From: Lachnospiraceae bacterium
Lineage (GTDB): Bacteria > Bacillota > Clostridia > Lachnospirales > Lachnospiraceae
Reading direction: 5' to 3'
NCBI GenBank assembly: GCA_017615375.1
Contig: JAGAAH010000135.1
Location: forward strand, 1 to 5,597
DNA length: 5,597 bases
Every line of letters starts with the position of its first letter. Position 1 is the first letter of the stretch. This document shows positions 1 through 5,413 of the stretch, piece by piece. A model generated the notes under the pieces. That model was not told where the DNA came from. It was given only the letters and a program-made list of their open reading frames with translations, and ran no database searches. The translations under genes were made by a program, and so were the position numbers.

Positions 1-858
1 CTCATAGTACTCGACTATTGACGGGTGTCCGTCCTCAAGACAGATAACTCCGACCTTCTCATCACGTGCAGCCTTTTTAATTACCTTACTTCCGGATGTA
101 AATCCTCCGTCTATGGTCGCACCCACGAATACAGGATCTGCCATTCTCTGTAATACATTATCTACAGCAAATACGTTAAGCCACTCTATTCCTTCCTCTT
201 TAATACACATATCGAGTCCGGAGTGATAAAGTGATGAGAACCATCCTCCGTTACCGTTAGGAGATGTTGCGAGGCGTCCTTTATCTTCAAGAAGTATCTT
301 GCCGTTCATATCCGTTGCAGGCGCCATCTCCTGCTTAAAGAAATGCACATACTCACCCTTATATCCGAAGTACTCATGCTCTTTAAAGAATTCCATGGTA
401 GCTTCATGGTTCTTATCAGATGTCATAACGAATAAGTGAACAAAGGTATCTGCCTTACGTACCACATCCATAAGGTTATTGATAAGGCATTCAAATATAT
501 ATAATTCACGGGTTACGCCCATGTTAAAGCATCCCTTAGGGCTATCAGAACCGAGTCTTGTTCCCATGCCGCCTGCAAGTAACACTGCTGCCACTTTGCC
601 ATTTTTAATTGCATCGATGCCGATTGCTTCAAACTTTGCTCTGTTTGCTTCGATTTCCTTCGCGGTCAGAGCTTTTATCGGGGTAATCTTGCCCTTGCCG
701 CCCTGATGGAATGCACGCTCGATTACGCCGAAGTCTGTCTCTTCTATCTGCTGTAAAAGCGCTTCCTTTTCCTTATCATTAAGTTCGTCATAATACTTTA
801 GAAGCTGCTCCTGTCCGTATTTTGCGCATTTGCTCTTTGCCTGTTCTAATGTACTCAT
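1..858 (-). CDS. UDPGP-family UDP-sugar pyrophosphorylase (UDP-GlcNAc/UDP-Glc type), 3' end beyond window
   Basis: This cytosolic nucleotidyltransferase is expected to make a UDP-sugar (UDP-GlcNAc or UDP-glucose) and pyrophosphate from UTP and a sugar 1-phosphate. The 286 visible residues carry the UDPGP/UAP signatures. The nucleotide-binding loop LAGGMGTRLG lies at residues 94-103, followed by PKG at 107-109. FFKQ is at 173-176, the SPNGNGG loop at 199-205, and VDN at 232-234 followed by ADPVFVG. A KVGV segment near 268-271 precedes VEYYE at the window edge. Bacterial members run to roughly 400 residues, so about a quarter to a third is missing. The start ATG (858-856) overlaps the upstream gene's TGA as ATGA, with AGGGAGG 5 nt upstream, so translation is probably coupled. 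The family assignment is firm. GlcNAc-1-P versus Glc-1-P specificity cannot be settled from sequence, though the motifs look closest to UAP-type enzymes. Confidence 0.9.
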   Translation of the reverse strand, partial: MSTLEQAKSKCAKYGQEQLLKYYDELNDKEKEALLQQIEETDFGVIERAFHQGGKGKITPIKALTAKEIEANRAKFEAIGIDAIKNGKVAAVLLAGGMGTRLGSDSPKGCFNMGVTRELYIFECLINNLMDVVRKADTFVHLFVMTSDKNHEATMEFFKEHEYFGYKGEYVHFFKQEMAPATDMNGKILLEDKGRLATSPNGNGGWFSSLYHSGLDMCIKEEGIEWLNVFAVDNVLQRMADPVFVGATIDGGFTSGSKVIKKAARDEKVGVICLEDGHPSIVEYYE

Positions 859-3020
859 AATGTCCTCCCTGTAGGTAATTCTGTATTTTGGTCTCTAAGT
901 CTTTGTATCTGTCTCATCATATTTCCGGACTCGGAAAGTTTAAGCACGTTACCGATTCTCTTACGTACGAGACTCGAATCGTAAGGCTTAGTAATAATCT
1001 CCAATGCGCCACGTGTCAATGCCTGTTCTTCGCATTCTTTCTCGCCCGATGAAGTTATCATAATAACCGGTATCTCTTTGAGGTAGAGATATTCCGCCAT
1101 CTTCTCGAGAAGCGCAAGTCCGTTCATCTTCGGCATATGTATATCGGCGATTATTAAGCTTATCGACTTAAAGTTATTCTTTAATAGCTCAAAAGCTTCT
1201 TCGCCGTTCGTCGCCTCAAGCACATGATACTCATCCTTCATCATGTGAGTGATTATCTGTCTGTCAATCTTCTGGTCATCCACTATAAGGATGGTGCGGC
1301 GCACATCCGGAAGCTCCGGCACATAGTTACGCTCACGCTCAAATTCAAGACGCGCGGTAAATTCTTCCTTTGTAATCGGCTTCGAGAAGTAGTATCCCTG
1401 GATACAATCGCAGCCCATACTTGCAAGAAGTTCGTACTGTGCCCTGGTCTCTACGCCTTCCGCAACGGTTCCCATGTTAAGGGCGCGCGCCATCTGAATG
1501 ATGGAATAAAGGATATTGTCGGCGCGCTCCGATGTCTCAAGGTCATCTATAAACTTCATGTCTATCTTTAAGATATCGACGTTAAAGTCCTTAAGCATAT
1601 TTAATGAAGAATATCCGGAGCCGAAGTCATCCATAAGTATCTGGAAGGATGATTCCTTAAAATCCTTAATAGCCTCTGCCATGTACTTCGGGTTATCCTG
1701 ATATGCACCCTCGGTAATCTCTAACTTAATTGCCGAAGGTTCAAGATCGTATCTATCAAGAAGTTCCTTAATCTTTGCCGAGAATTCCGTCCTGTAGAAG
1801 TTGATTCTCGAGATATTGATGGATATCGGAACTATCTTAACTCCGCGATTCAGCTGTTCTCGCTGGAACTTGCAGACTTCTTCGCATACGAAAAGGTCAA
1901 GTATTGCAATAAAGCCGTTCTTCTCGCAAAGCGGGACGAATATTCCCGGATTGATGGTTCCTTTAACCGGATGTTTCCATCTGATCAATGCTTCCGCGGA
2001 GGAAGTTCTGCCGGTCTTGGTCTCTACTATAGGCTGAAAGACAACGAAGAATTCTCTCTTTGCCAGTGCCTGTTCCATCTCTATTACAAGCTCCTGCTCG
2101 TTTAATATGTCTTCCTTAAGCTTCTCGCTATAATATGCCGACCTAACAAGGTAACTATCTTTAATTGTCTGCAACGCCATATCGGCTCTGTCACACATAA
2201 GGTATACCGGCATGTCAGGGTCATTAACTTCATATATTCCCATATGAAGCTGCAAGGTATAATCAATCGGGCTTCTATGGTCCTGACCGGTTAAGATTCT
2301 ATCTATCTTCGGCATTAAAGTTTCAAGGTATTCCTTGGTCGTACAGAATACGAAGCTATCGGCTTCCGTTCTTGTACAGATTCCCTTATCCTTAAGTAAA
2401 TCAATTAACTGATGCGCTATGTTTCTTAATACCTGATCGCCAAGGCGGCTTCCGAATAATTCATTGACTACCTTGAAGCGGTCTACATTCCATACCGCGA
2501 TAATGCACTTTTCCGAGCTTTTAATAATGAATTCTCTGGCTTCCTTGTAAAAGCTCTCCCTATTATATAATCCCGTCAGGATATCGCGCTGAGTCACAAA
2601 CTTAAGCTCATCTATCTGGTGGGACATCTTAAACTGCGTATATATGACCTTATTAACCACGTTGGAGATACGCTTGCGTACTATTCGCTGGTTATAAGGC
2701 TTCGTTATGAAGTCATCCGCGCCAAGTTCAAGAGCTTCGACTTCGTTTTCTTCGTCGAGTTCTTCGGAGTTCACCACTACCGCGATATCCTTAAAAGCAA
2801 CTTCTTTCTTAATCGTTCTAAGGAAATCGAATCCGTTCATCTTTGGCATAAAAATATCAAGGAGTATGATGTCTACATGTACGCCGCTTCTGAGAAGTTT
2901 AAGAGCCTCGTCTCCATCGCCTGCCTCGACTATGTTGTATTCACTTAAGAATATTCCTCGAAGTATTGCCCTGTCGATTGCCCTGTCGTCGACAATCATC
3001 ATTGTAAGCATCTGTTCCAT
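855..3020 (-). CDS. REC-GGDEF(degenerate)-EAL-REC protein, probable c-di-GMP phosphodiesterase
   Basis: This is a 721-residue cytosolic signalling protein with no membrane segment. REC1 (about 5-125) has acidic D11/D12, phospho-acceptor D55, S85 and K107-P108. The GGDEF domain (about 140-300) keeps the early DILTGLYNR (146-154), but its active-site motif reads EADSF (219-223) and N178 replaces a metal-binding Asp, so it should not make c-di-GMP. The EAL domain (about 312-560) keeps E343-A-L, N402, E434/E437, D464-D465 in DDFGSGYSSL, K485, E521, E524 and Q541, as in active phosphodiesterases. REC2 (about 575-695) has D581/D582, D626, T656 and K678. Both receivers share MPKMNG and a KPY...VRKRI.NV end, suggesting internal duplication. 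AAGGAG lies 7 nt before the ATG, and the gap from the preceding larC2 gene is 13 nt. Likely role: phosphorylation-controlled breakdown of c-di-GMP to pGpG. The input kinase is unknown. Confidence 0.93.
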   Translation of the reverse strand: MEQMLTMMIVDDRAIDRAILRGIFLSEYNIVEAGDGDEALKLLRSGVHVDIILLDIFMPKMNGFDFLRTIKKEVAFKDIAVVVNSEELDEENEVEALELGADDFITKPYNQRIVRKRISNVVNKVIYTQFKMSHQIDELKFVTQRDILTGLYNRESFYKEAREFIIKSSEKCIIAVWNVDRFKVVNELFGSRLGDQVLRNIAHQLIDLLKDKGICTRTEADSFVFCTTKEYLETLMPKIDRILTGQDHRSPIDYTLQLHMGIYEVNDPDMPVYLMCDRADMALQTIKDSYLVRSAYYSEKLKEDILNEQELVIEMEQALAKREFFVVFQPIVETKTGRTSSAEALIRWKHPVKGTINPGIFVPLCEKNGFIAILDLFVCEEVCKFQREQLNRGVKIVPISINISRINFYRTEFSAKIKELLDRYDLEPSAIKLEITEGAYQDNPKYMAEAIKDFKESSFQILMDDFGSGYSSLNMLKDFNVDILKIDMKFIDDLETSERADNILYSIIQMARALNMGTVAEGVETRAQYELLASMGCDCIQGYYFSKPITKEEFTARLEFERERNYVPELPDVRRTILIVDDQKIDRQIITHMMKDEYHVLEATNGEEAFELLKNNFKSISLIIADIHMPKMNGLALLEKMAEYLYLKEIPVIMITSSGEKECEEQALTRGALEIITKPYDSSLVRKRIGNVLKLSESGNMMRQIQRLRDQNTELPTGRTL
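864..870 (-). promoter_or_regulatory. Ribosome binding site of the UDPGP gene, inside the upstream coding region
   Basis: AGGGAGG on the minus strand lies 5 nt before the ATG at 858-856. It is embedded in the last codons of the REC-GGDEF-EAL-REC gene (Gly-Arg). With the ATGA stop/start overlap this supports the chosen start and translational coupling. Confidence 0.8.
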
Positions 3021-3033
3021 ATAATTACTCCTT

Positions 3034-3495
3034 TTAGCGTTTAATCTCGCACTGCAGTTTCACTATGTCAAATATCTCCTGATATGTCTTATTATGCTTC
3101 TCCGAGAGCGCTTTGACACTCTCATACTCAGGATAAAAGCGCGTCTTGCCGTTAGGCAACGTACACACTTTAACCTCTACATCACCAAGCGGTGTCGGTA
3201 CCGTAACCTTGTCGCGACGTAAGATGTCGCGTTCCCAAGTAGTCTTTCTTATGCCGATTGTCGTTGTCTCTAAGAAGATTAGTTCTTCGAGTTCATCTGC
3301 CTCATCTTCGTGACAGATGACTGTCAGCATAAATGCCGGACGATTCTTCTTCATAAAACACGGCGTATAGCTTACATCAAGTGCGCCTGCCTTAAGAAGA
3401 CGGTCCATGGTAACGCCTAAAACTTCCGGCGATGCGTCATCTATATTGGTCTCTAATTTAATTACTGTGTCATGGAGTATGTTCTCGTTATTCAT
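3034..3495 (-). CDS. larC2: Free-standing LarC C-terminal domain (nickel-pincer cofactor nickel insertion, LarC2)
   Basis: LarC inserts nickel into the pincer nucleotide cofactor of LarA-type enzymes in a CTP-dependent reaction. Its C-terminal domain is known to bind CTP with a metal. This 153-residue protein matches only that C-terminal part (full LarC is roughly 400 residues or more). It contains LETNIDDASPEVLG (14-27), GALDV followed by the MKKNRP motif, ETTTIGIRK, a RRDKV segment, a PLGDVEVKV strand and the PEYE.VKALSEK region. No N-terminal LarC domain is encoded beside it. The start ATG follows the larB stop by 3 nt, with AAGGAGG 8 nt upstream inside the end of larB. The only upstream in-frame codon (CGA) directly follows the larB TAA, so this ATG is the natural start. 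In Lactobacillus plantarum larC is also split into larC1 and larC2, joined by ribosomal frameshifting. Here no such partner is visible, so the symbol is by analogy. Confidence 0.88.
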   Translation of the reverse strand: MNNENILHDTVIKLETNIDDASPEVLGVTMDRLLKAGALDVSYTPCFMKKNRPAFMLTVICHEDEADELEELIFLETTTIGIRKTTWERDILRRDKVTVPTPLGDVEVKVCTLPNGKTRFYPEYESVKALSEKHNKTYQEIFDIVKLQCEIKR

Positions 3496-3498
3496 TCG

Positions 3499-4224
3499 TT
3501 AGTCCTCCTTAACTTTGCCCGTAACCGCAAGTCGGTTAATCTGCGTTGCCATGTAGCCTGCTCCGTAACCGTTGTCTATGTTAACGACCGCGATGCCGTT
3601 GGCGCAGGAATTAATCATTGTAAGAAGTGCCGAGATGCCGCCAAGGTTCACGCCATATCCTACCGATGTAGGAACTGCGATTACCGGCTTATCCGTAAGG
3701 CCGCCGATTACGCTTGCCAGCGCACCTTCCATACCGGCGATAGCGATTACGACGTTGGATGCATTGATATCGTCGACTCTGGAAAGGAGCCTGTGAAGGC
3801 CGCTTACGCCGACGTCATATATACGGGTAACTTTACTTCCGAAGTATTCTGCAGTCTTCGCTGCTTCTTCCGCTACGAAAAGATCTGCGGTTCCCGCGGT
3901 ACATACCGCGATGTTGCCGATAAGGGTTGGTTCGGCAGATGATATCGGTTCTTTCTTAATCTGAAGGATACGGGATACCGGGTCATATTCAACCTGCGGA
4001 AAAACTTCCTTAATAAGGTCTGCCTGATGCTCGCTTGCTCTCGTGCCGAATACGCATCCGTCCTTCTCGTACAGCTTCTTATATATCTCAATTAAGTATT
4101 CGTCGCTTTTACGTTCGCAAAAAACTACCTCTGCGAAGCCCGTGCGGCGCTTTCTGTCTGTATCCAACTTGGCGAAGCCCATTTCTTCGAATGTTCTGTC
4201 GCTCATCTTAATATCATCAGCCAT
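3499..4224 (-). CDS. larB: LarB, pyridinium-3,5-biscarboxylic acid mononucleotide synthase
   Basis: LarB performs the first step of nickel-pincer cofactor synthesis: it carboxylates the pyridine ring of nicotinic acid adenine dinucleotide and cleaves off AMP, giving pyridinium-3,5-biscarboxylate mononucleotide. The product here has 241 residues, close to the usual length of about 250. The N-terminal region carries LDTDRKRRTGFAEVVF (20-35) and a KS..YL segment. The PurE-like C-terminal domain follows, with AGTAD.FVAEEA (110-121), VGVSGLHRLL (138-147), AGMEGALASV (163-172), PTSVGYG (185-191), then MINSC.NGIAVVNIDNGYGAG (203-223). C207 in this last block is the likely counterpart of the catalytic cysteine described for the L. 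plantarum enzyme (inferred by motif). AAGGAG lies 8 nt before the ATG at 4224. It is the first gene of the four-gene operon. Confidence 0.93.
   Translation of the reverse strand: MADDIKMSDRTFEEMGFAKLDTDRKRRTGFAEVVFCERKSDEYLIEIYKKLYEKDGCVFGTRASEHQADLIKEVFPQVEYDPVSRILQIKKEPISSAEPTLIGNIAVCTAGTADLFVAEEAAKTAEYFGSKVTRIYDVGVSGLHRLLSRVDDINASNVVIAIAGMEGALASVIGGLTDKPVIAVPTSVGYGVNLGGISALLTMINSCANGIAVVNIDNGYGAGYMATQINRLAVTGKVKED
3504..3510 (-). promoter_or_regulatory. Ribosome binding site of larC2 within the 3' end of larB
   Basis: The minus strand reads AAGGAGGACTAACGAATG. The AAGGAGG also encodes the last Lys-Glu codons of LarB, TAA is the LarB stop and ATG starts LarC2 after an 8-nt spacer. Ribosomes ending larB would sit on this site, which favours re-initiation. 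Confidence 0.85.
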
Positions 4225-4370
4225 TTTCCTCGCTCCTTAAGCCATGTAATTCTGTCACCATTATCGATTGAGCCCATTACGGCTATCATAATCAAATAAA
4301 CACTGTAGTTTCATTCTATCACCGATTAAATGCACTGTCTACGTTTCAAATATTGAAGAAAGTGTGTTTT

Positions 4371-4398
4371 GAGACTCCATATCTATACCTATGGTCTC
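4371..4398. repeat. Imperfect inverted repeat in the probable larB leader
   Basis: GAGAC and CATA (4371-4375, 4378-4381) pair with TATG and GTCTC (4390-4393, 4394-4398). This gives nine base pairs with a two-base bulge and an 8-nt loop. If transcription of larB starts near 4408, this hairpin would lie at the very 5' end of the message. It could stabilise RNA or bind a protein. No known riboswitch consensus is recognised. Confidence 0.45.
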
Positions 4399-4414
4399 CC
4401 CCGGTGTCCGATAT

Positions 4415-4442
4415 ACTATATGTGGTACCCCAAATCTGTAAA
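4415..4442 (-). promoter_or_regulatory. Candidate larB operon promoter
   Basis: On the minus strand TTTACA (4442-4437) is followed after 16 bp by TATAGT (4420-4415), resembling a sigma-70/SigA promoter. It would start transcription near 4408 and leave an untranslated leader of about 185 nt before larB. A second, weaker -10-like TATGAT lies at 4290-4285 without a good -35. The assignment is tentative in this AT-rich region. Confidence 0.35.
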
Positions 4443-4553
4443 AAAGTAAAAAAAGCGGTGGAATTTGAAAAAATACAATCGCCGCAAAGCCTTGAAAATA
4501 CTGGATTTTATCGAATTCCGTCACGACAAAAACAAAAAAATAACGCAAACTAC

Positions 4554-4581
4554 TTTACATTTACGTAAAACTTTTGTAAAA
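4554..4581. repeat. Inverted repeat and palindrome overlapping the RNA promoter
   Basis: TTTACA (4554-4559) and TGTAAA (4576-4581) are perfect inverted copies that coincide with the -35 box and reach into the -10 box. Between them lies the perfect 10-bp palindrome TTTACGTAAA (4560-4569). The two dyads are not concentric. The layout is that of an operator, but AT-rich promoters can produce such symmetry by chance. Confidence 0.4.
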
Positions 4582-4582
4582 T
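4554..4582 (+). promoter_or_regulatory. SigA-type promoter for the plus-strand RNA
   Basis: TTTACA (4554-4559), a spacer of exactly 17 bp, and TAAAAT (4577-4582) give one mismatch each to the TTGACA/TATAAT consensus. The predicted start at about 4590 coincides with the first base of a perfect 8-bp hairpin. This is the expected arrangement for a stable non-coding RNA with a structured 5' end. Confidence 0.72.
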
Positions 4583-4589
4583 ACTAACT

Positions 4590-4912
4590 GTAGAAAGTCG
4601 ATTGCTTTCTACACCAGATTCGTCTCTTGACGGAGGGGAGTTGGATTTTGAATAATAGTCGTTGCTTATGCAACCTACCAGAGGCCATTAGGAGAATGAA
4701 GACGAACTGAAATTAAGATTCGCATCGCGTGTACCAGGCAATCTACGAAGATTCCCTGGCCTTCAGGTAAACTGAAGTATCTGGAGGCCGTGCGCACAGT
4801 ATGATAAGCGGGTGGTGGCCGCGTAAGTAGTATGTGCGTATTAATTAAACAAGTGCTTGTAACTTGCAAGCACACGAAATTAACAAGATGAGATTCTTTC
4901 TCATCTTTTTTT
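4590..4912 (+). ncRNA. Structured non-coding RNA of about 320 nt, class not assigned
   Basis: A promoter and a terminator bracket a run of strong hairpins with no open frame that looks translated. In order: GTAGAAAG/CTTTCTAC (4590-4597/4605-4612); a long-range stem joining 4615-4625 to 4700-4709 (ten pairs, one bulged A); GTTGC/GCAAC with loop TTAT (4661-4674); CCAGG.AATCT/AGATT.CCTGG with loop ACGA (4734-4759); CTTCAG/CTGAAG (4761-4777), which competes with a 9-bp pairing of 4758-4766 to 4781-4789; TGCGCACA/TGTGCGTA (4791-4798/4833-4840) enclosing GCGG/CCGC (4808-4811/4819-4822); GTGCTTG/CAAGCAC (4853-4873); then the terminator. I see no hallmarks of tmRNA, RNase P RNA, SRP RNA or a group I/II intron. 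The raiA-motif class of Firmicute RNAs is one candidate by host and size, but I cannot confirm it. No gene follows on this strand, so a cis-riboswitch role is unlikely. Confidence 0.72.
4885..4912 (+). terminator. Rho-independent terminator of the structured RNA
   Basis: AAGATGAGA (4885-4893) pairs perfectly with TCTCATCTT (4899-4907) across a 5-nt loop, followed by more T's to 4912. The T-run and absence of a matching A-run immediately upstream of the stem favour plus-strand termination. Confidence 0.85.
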
Positions 4913-4978
4913 AATTCATGCAGATAGGTGACACGAAGTATTGCATGTGCGTCTTCGATATAGACACATTTAGATTGT

Positions 4979-5025
4979 AAAAAGGACGGTACCTTTTTCA
5001 CAAAATTGTGTGAAAAGGACCGTCC
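4979..5025 (-). terminator. Large hairpin terminator after the HPt gene
   Basis: The two arms (4984-5003 and 5006-5025) pair over nearly their full length: GGACGGT with ACCGTCC, CCTTTTT with GAAAAGG, and CACAA with TTGTG, with only a bulged A (4991) and a bulged T (5011). On the minus strand the hairpin begins 6 nt after the HPt stop and is followed by five T's (4983-4979), so it fits a Rho-independent terminator. Its length and GGGACGGTCC-type ends resemble palindromic repeats seen widely in Firmicute genomes, so it may also be a repeated element. Confidence 0.75.
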
Positions 5026-5031
5026 CTATTA

Positions 5032-5370
5032 TTATGCTTTAATACGTCTTACCAGTTCTTTGAAGGTCTCGATATAGTTATCGTAATCTTCTTTGATATA
5101 TGCGATGTTTTCTTCCTTCGCAGCAAATTCATGCAATCTGGAGTGTTCGGAGAAGTTCTCCGCACCGACTGTTTTCGCCGTTGTCTTAACTGCGTGTGCA
5201 TCTATGGCGTAATTCTTCCAGTCTGCTTCCTTGTAGAACTTATCAAGATTACTAAGTCTCGTCTCGGCGTCATTTGCAAAATCCTGTAAGATCTCTCCAT
5301 ACAGCTCTTCCATTCCGCCGCAGTAATTAATTCCCACTTCCCTATCAATTACAAAATCCTGCTCGTTCAT
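5032..5370 (-). CDS. Stand-alone HPt (histidine phosphotransfer) protein
   Basis: This is a 112-residue, mostly helical cytosolic protein that passes phosphoryl groups between histidine kinases and receiver domains. The HPt signature is AHAVKTTAKTVGA (58-70), with H59 as the phospho-accepting histidine and K62 and G69 in their usual places. The preceding LYGEILQDFANDAETRLSNL (23-42) is the typical first long helix, and the SRLHEFAA segment corresponds to the fourth-helix region. The whole protein is a single HPt domain without kinase or receiver. The start at 5370 is supported by GGAGA 7 nt upstream. It lies 43 nt downstream of the preceding same-strand gene and ends in its own terminator. 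The nearest receiver domains in the window are in the REC-GGDEF-EAL-REC protein, in a separate transcription unit. A partnership is possible but unproven. Confidence 0.87.
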   Translation of the reverse strand: MNEQDFVIDREVGINYCGGMEELYGEILQDFANDAETRLSNLDKFYKEADWKNYAIDAHAVKTTAKTVGAENFSEHSRLHEFAAKEENIAYIKEDYDNYIETFKELVRRIKA

Positions 5371-5413
5371 ATTATCATCTCCATATCTTATAATATGTGT
5401 TCACGCGTATCTC

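Larger units (their letters stand above)
4225..4553. other. Non-coding interval between larB and the plus-strand RNA promoter
   Basis: No credible gene is seen in these 329 bases on either strand. Open frames here lack a ribosome binding site, family resemblance or coding character. The interval holds the larB ribosome binding site (AAGGAG, 4238-4233), a candidate larB promoter, an imperfect inverted repeat at 4371-4398, and A-rich tracts (4439-4454 and 4528-4540). It probably acts as the divergent control region for the larB operon (leftward) and the RNA gene (rightward). Confidence 0.6.

Noticed and set aside
2707..3024. Plus-strand open frames opposite the REC1 region, and similar ones opposite the EAL and LarB regions.
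   Set aside because: They are antisense shadows of well-supported minus-strand genes with clear domain motifs.
4448..4485. Minus-strand hairpin (GCGG/CCGC) followed by seven T's, like a terminator or attenuator before larB.
   Set aside because: The stem is only four solid pairs with a loop of over 20 nt, and no promoter is evident to its right on that strand.
4455..4500. GCAAAGCCT near a GCGGTG/CGCCGC hairpin, reminiscent of the GEMM c-di-GMP-I riboswitch core, attractive next to an EAL gene.
   Set aside because: The upstream GGCAAACC half of the consensus and the receptor helices are missing, and the match is on the strand facing away from larB.
4339..4568. Short open frames on both strands (about 70 codons each) between larB and the RNA promoter.
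   Set aside because: They overlap each other, lack convincing ribosome binding sites and show no recognisable domain.
4806..4826. GGGTGGTGGCCGCG resembles the T-box sequence GGGTGGTACCGCG.
   Set aside because: The spacing of the core differs (an inserted base and altered centre), no specifier-stem signature is seen, and no aminoacyl-tRNA synthetase or amino acid gene follows on that strand.
4675..5001. 108-codon minus-strand open frame antisense to the structured RNA.
   Set aside because: It covers both terminators and the RNA hairpins, has no ribosome binding site or family resemblance, and its composition looks random.
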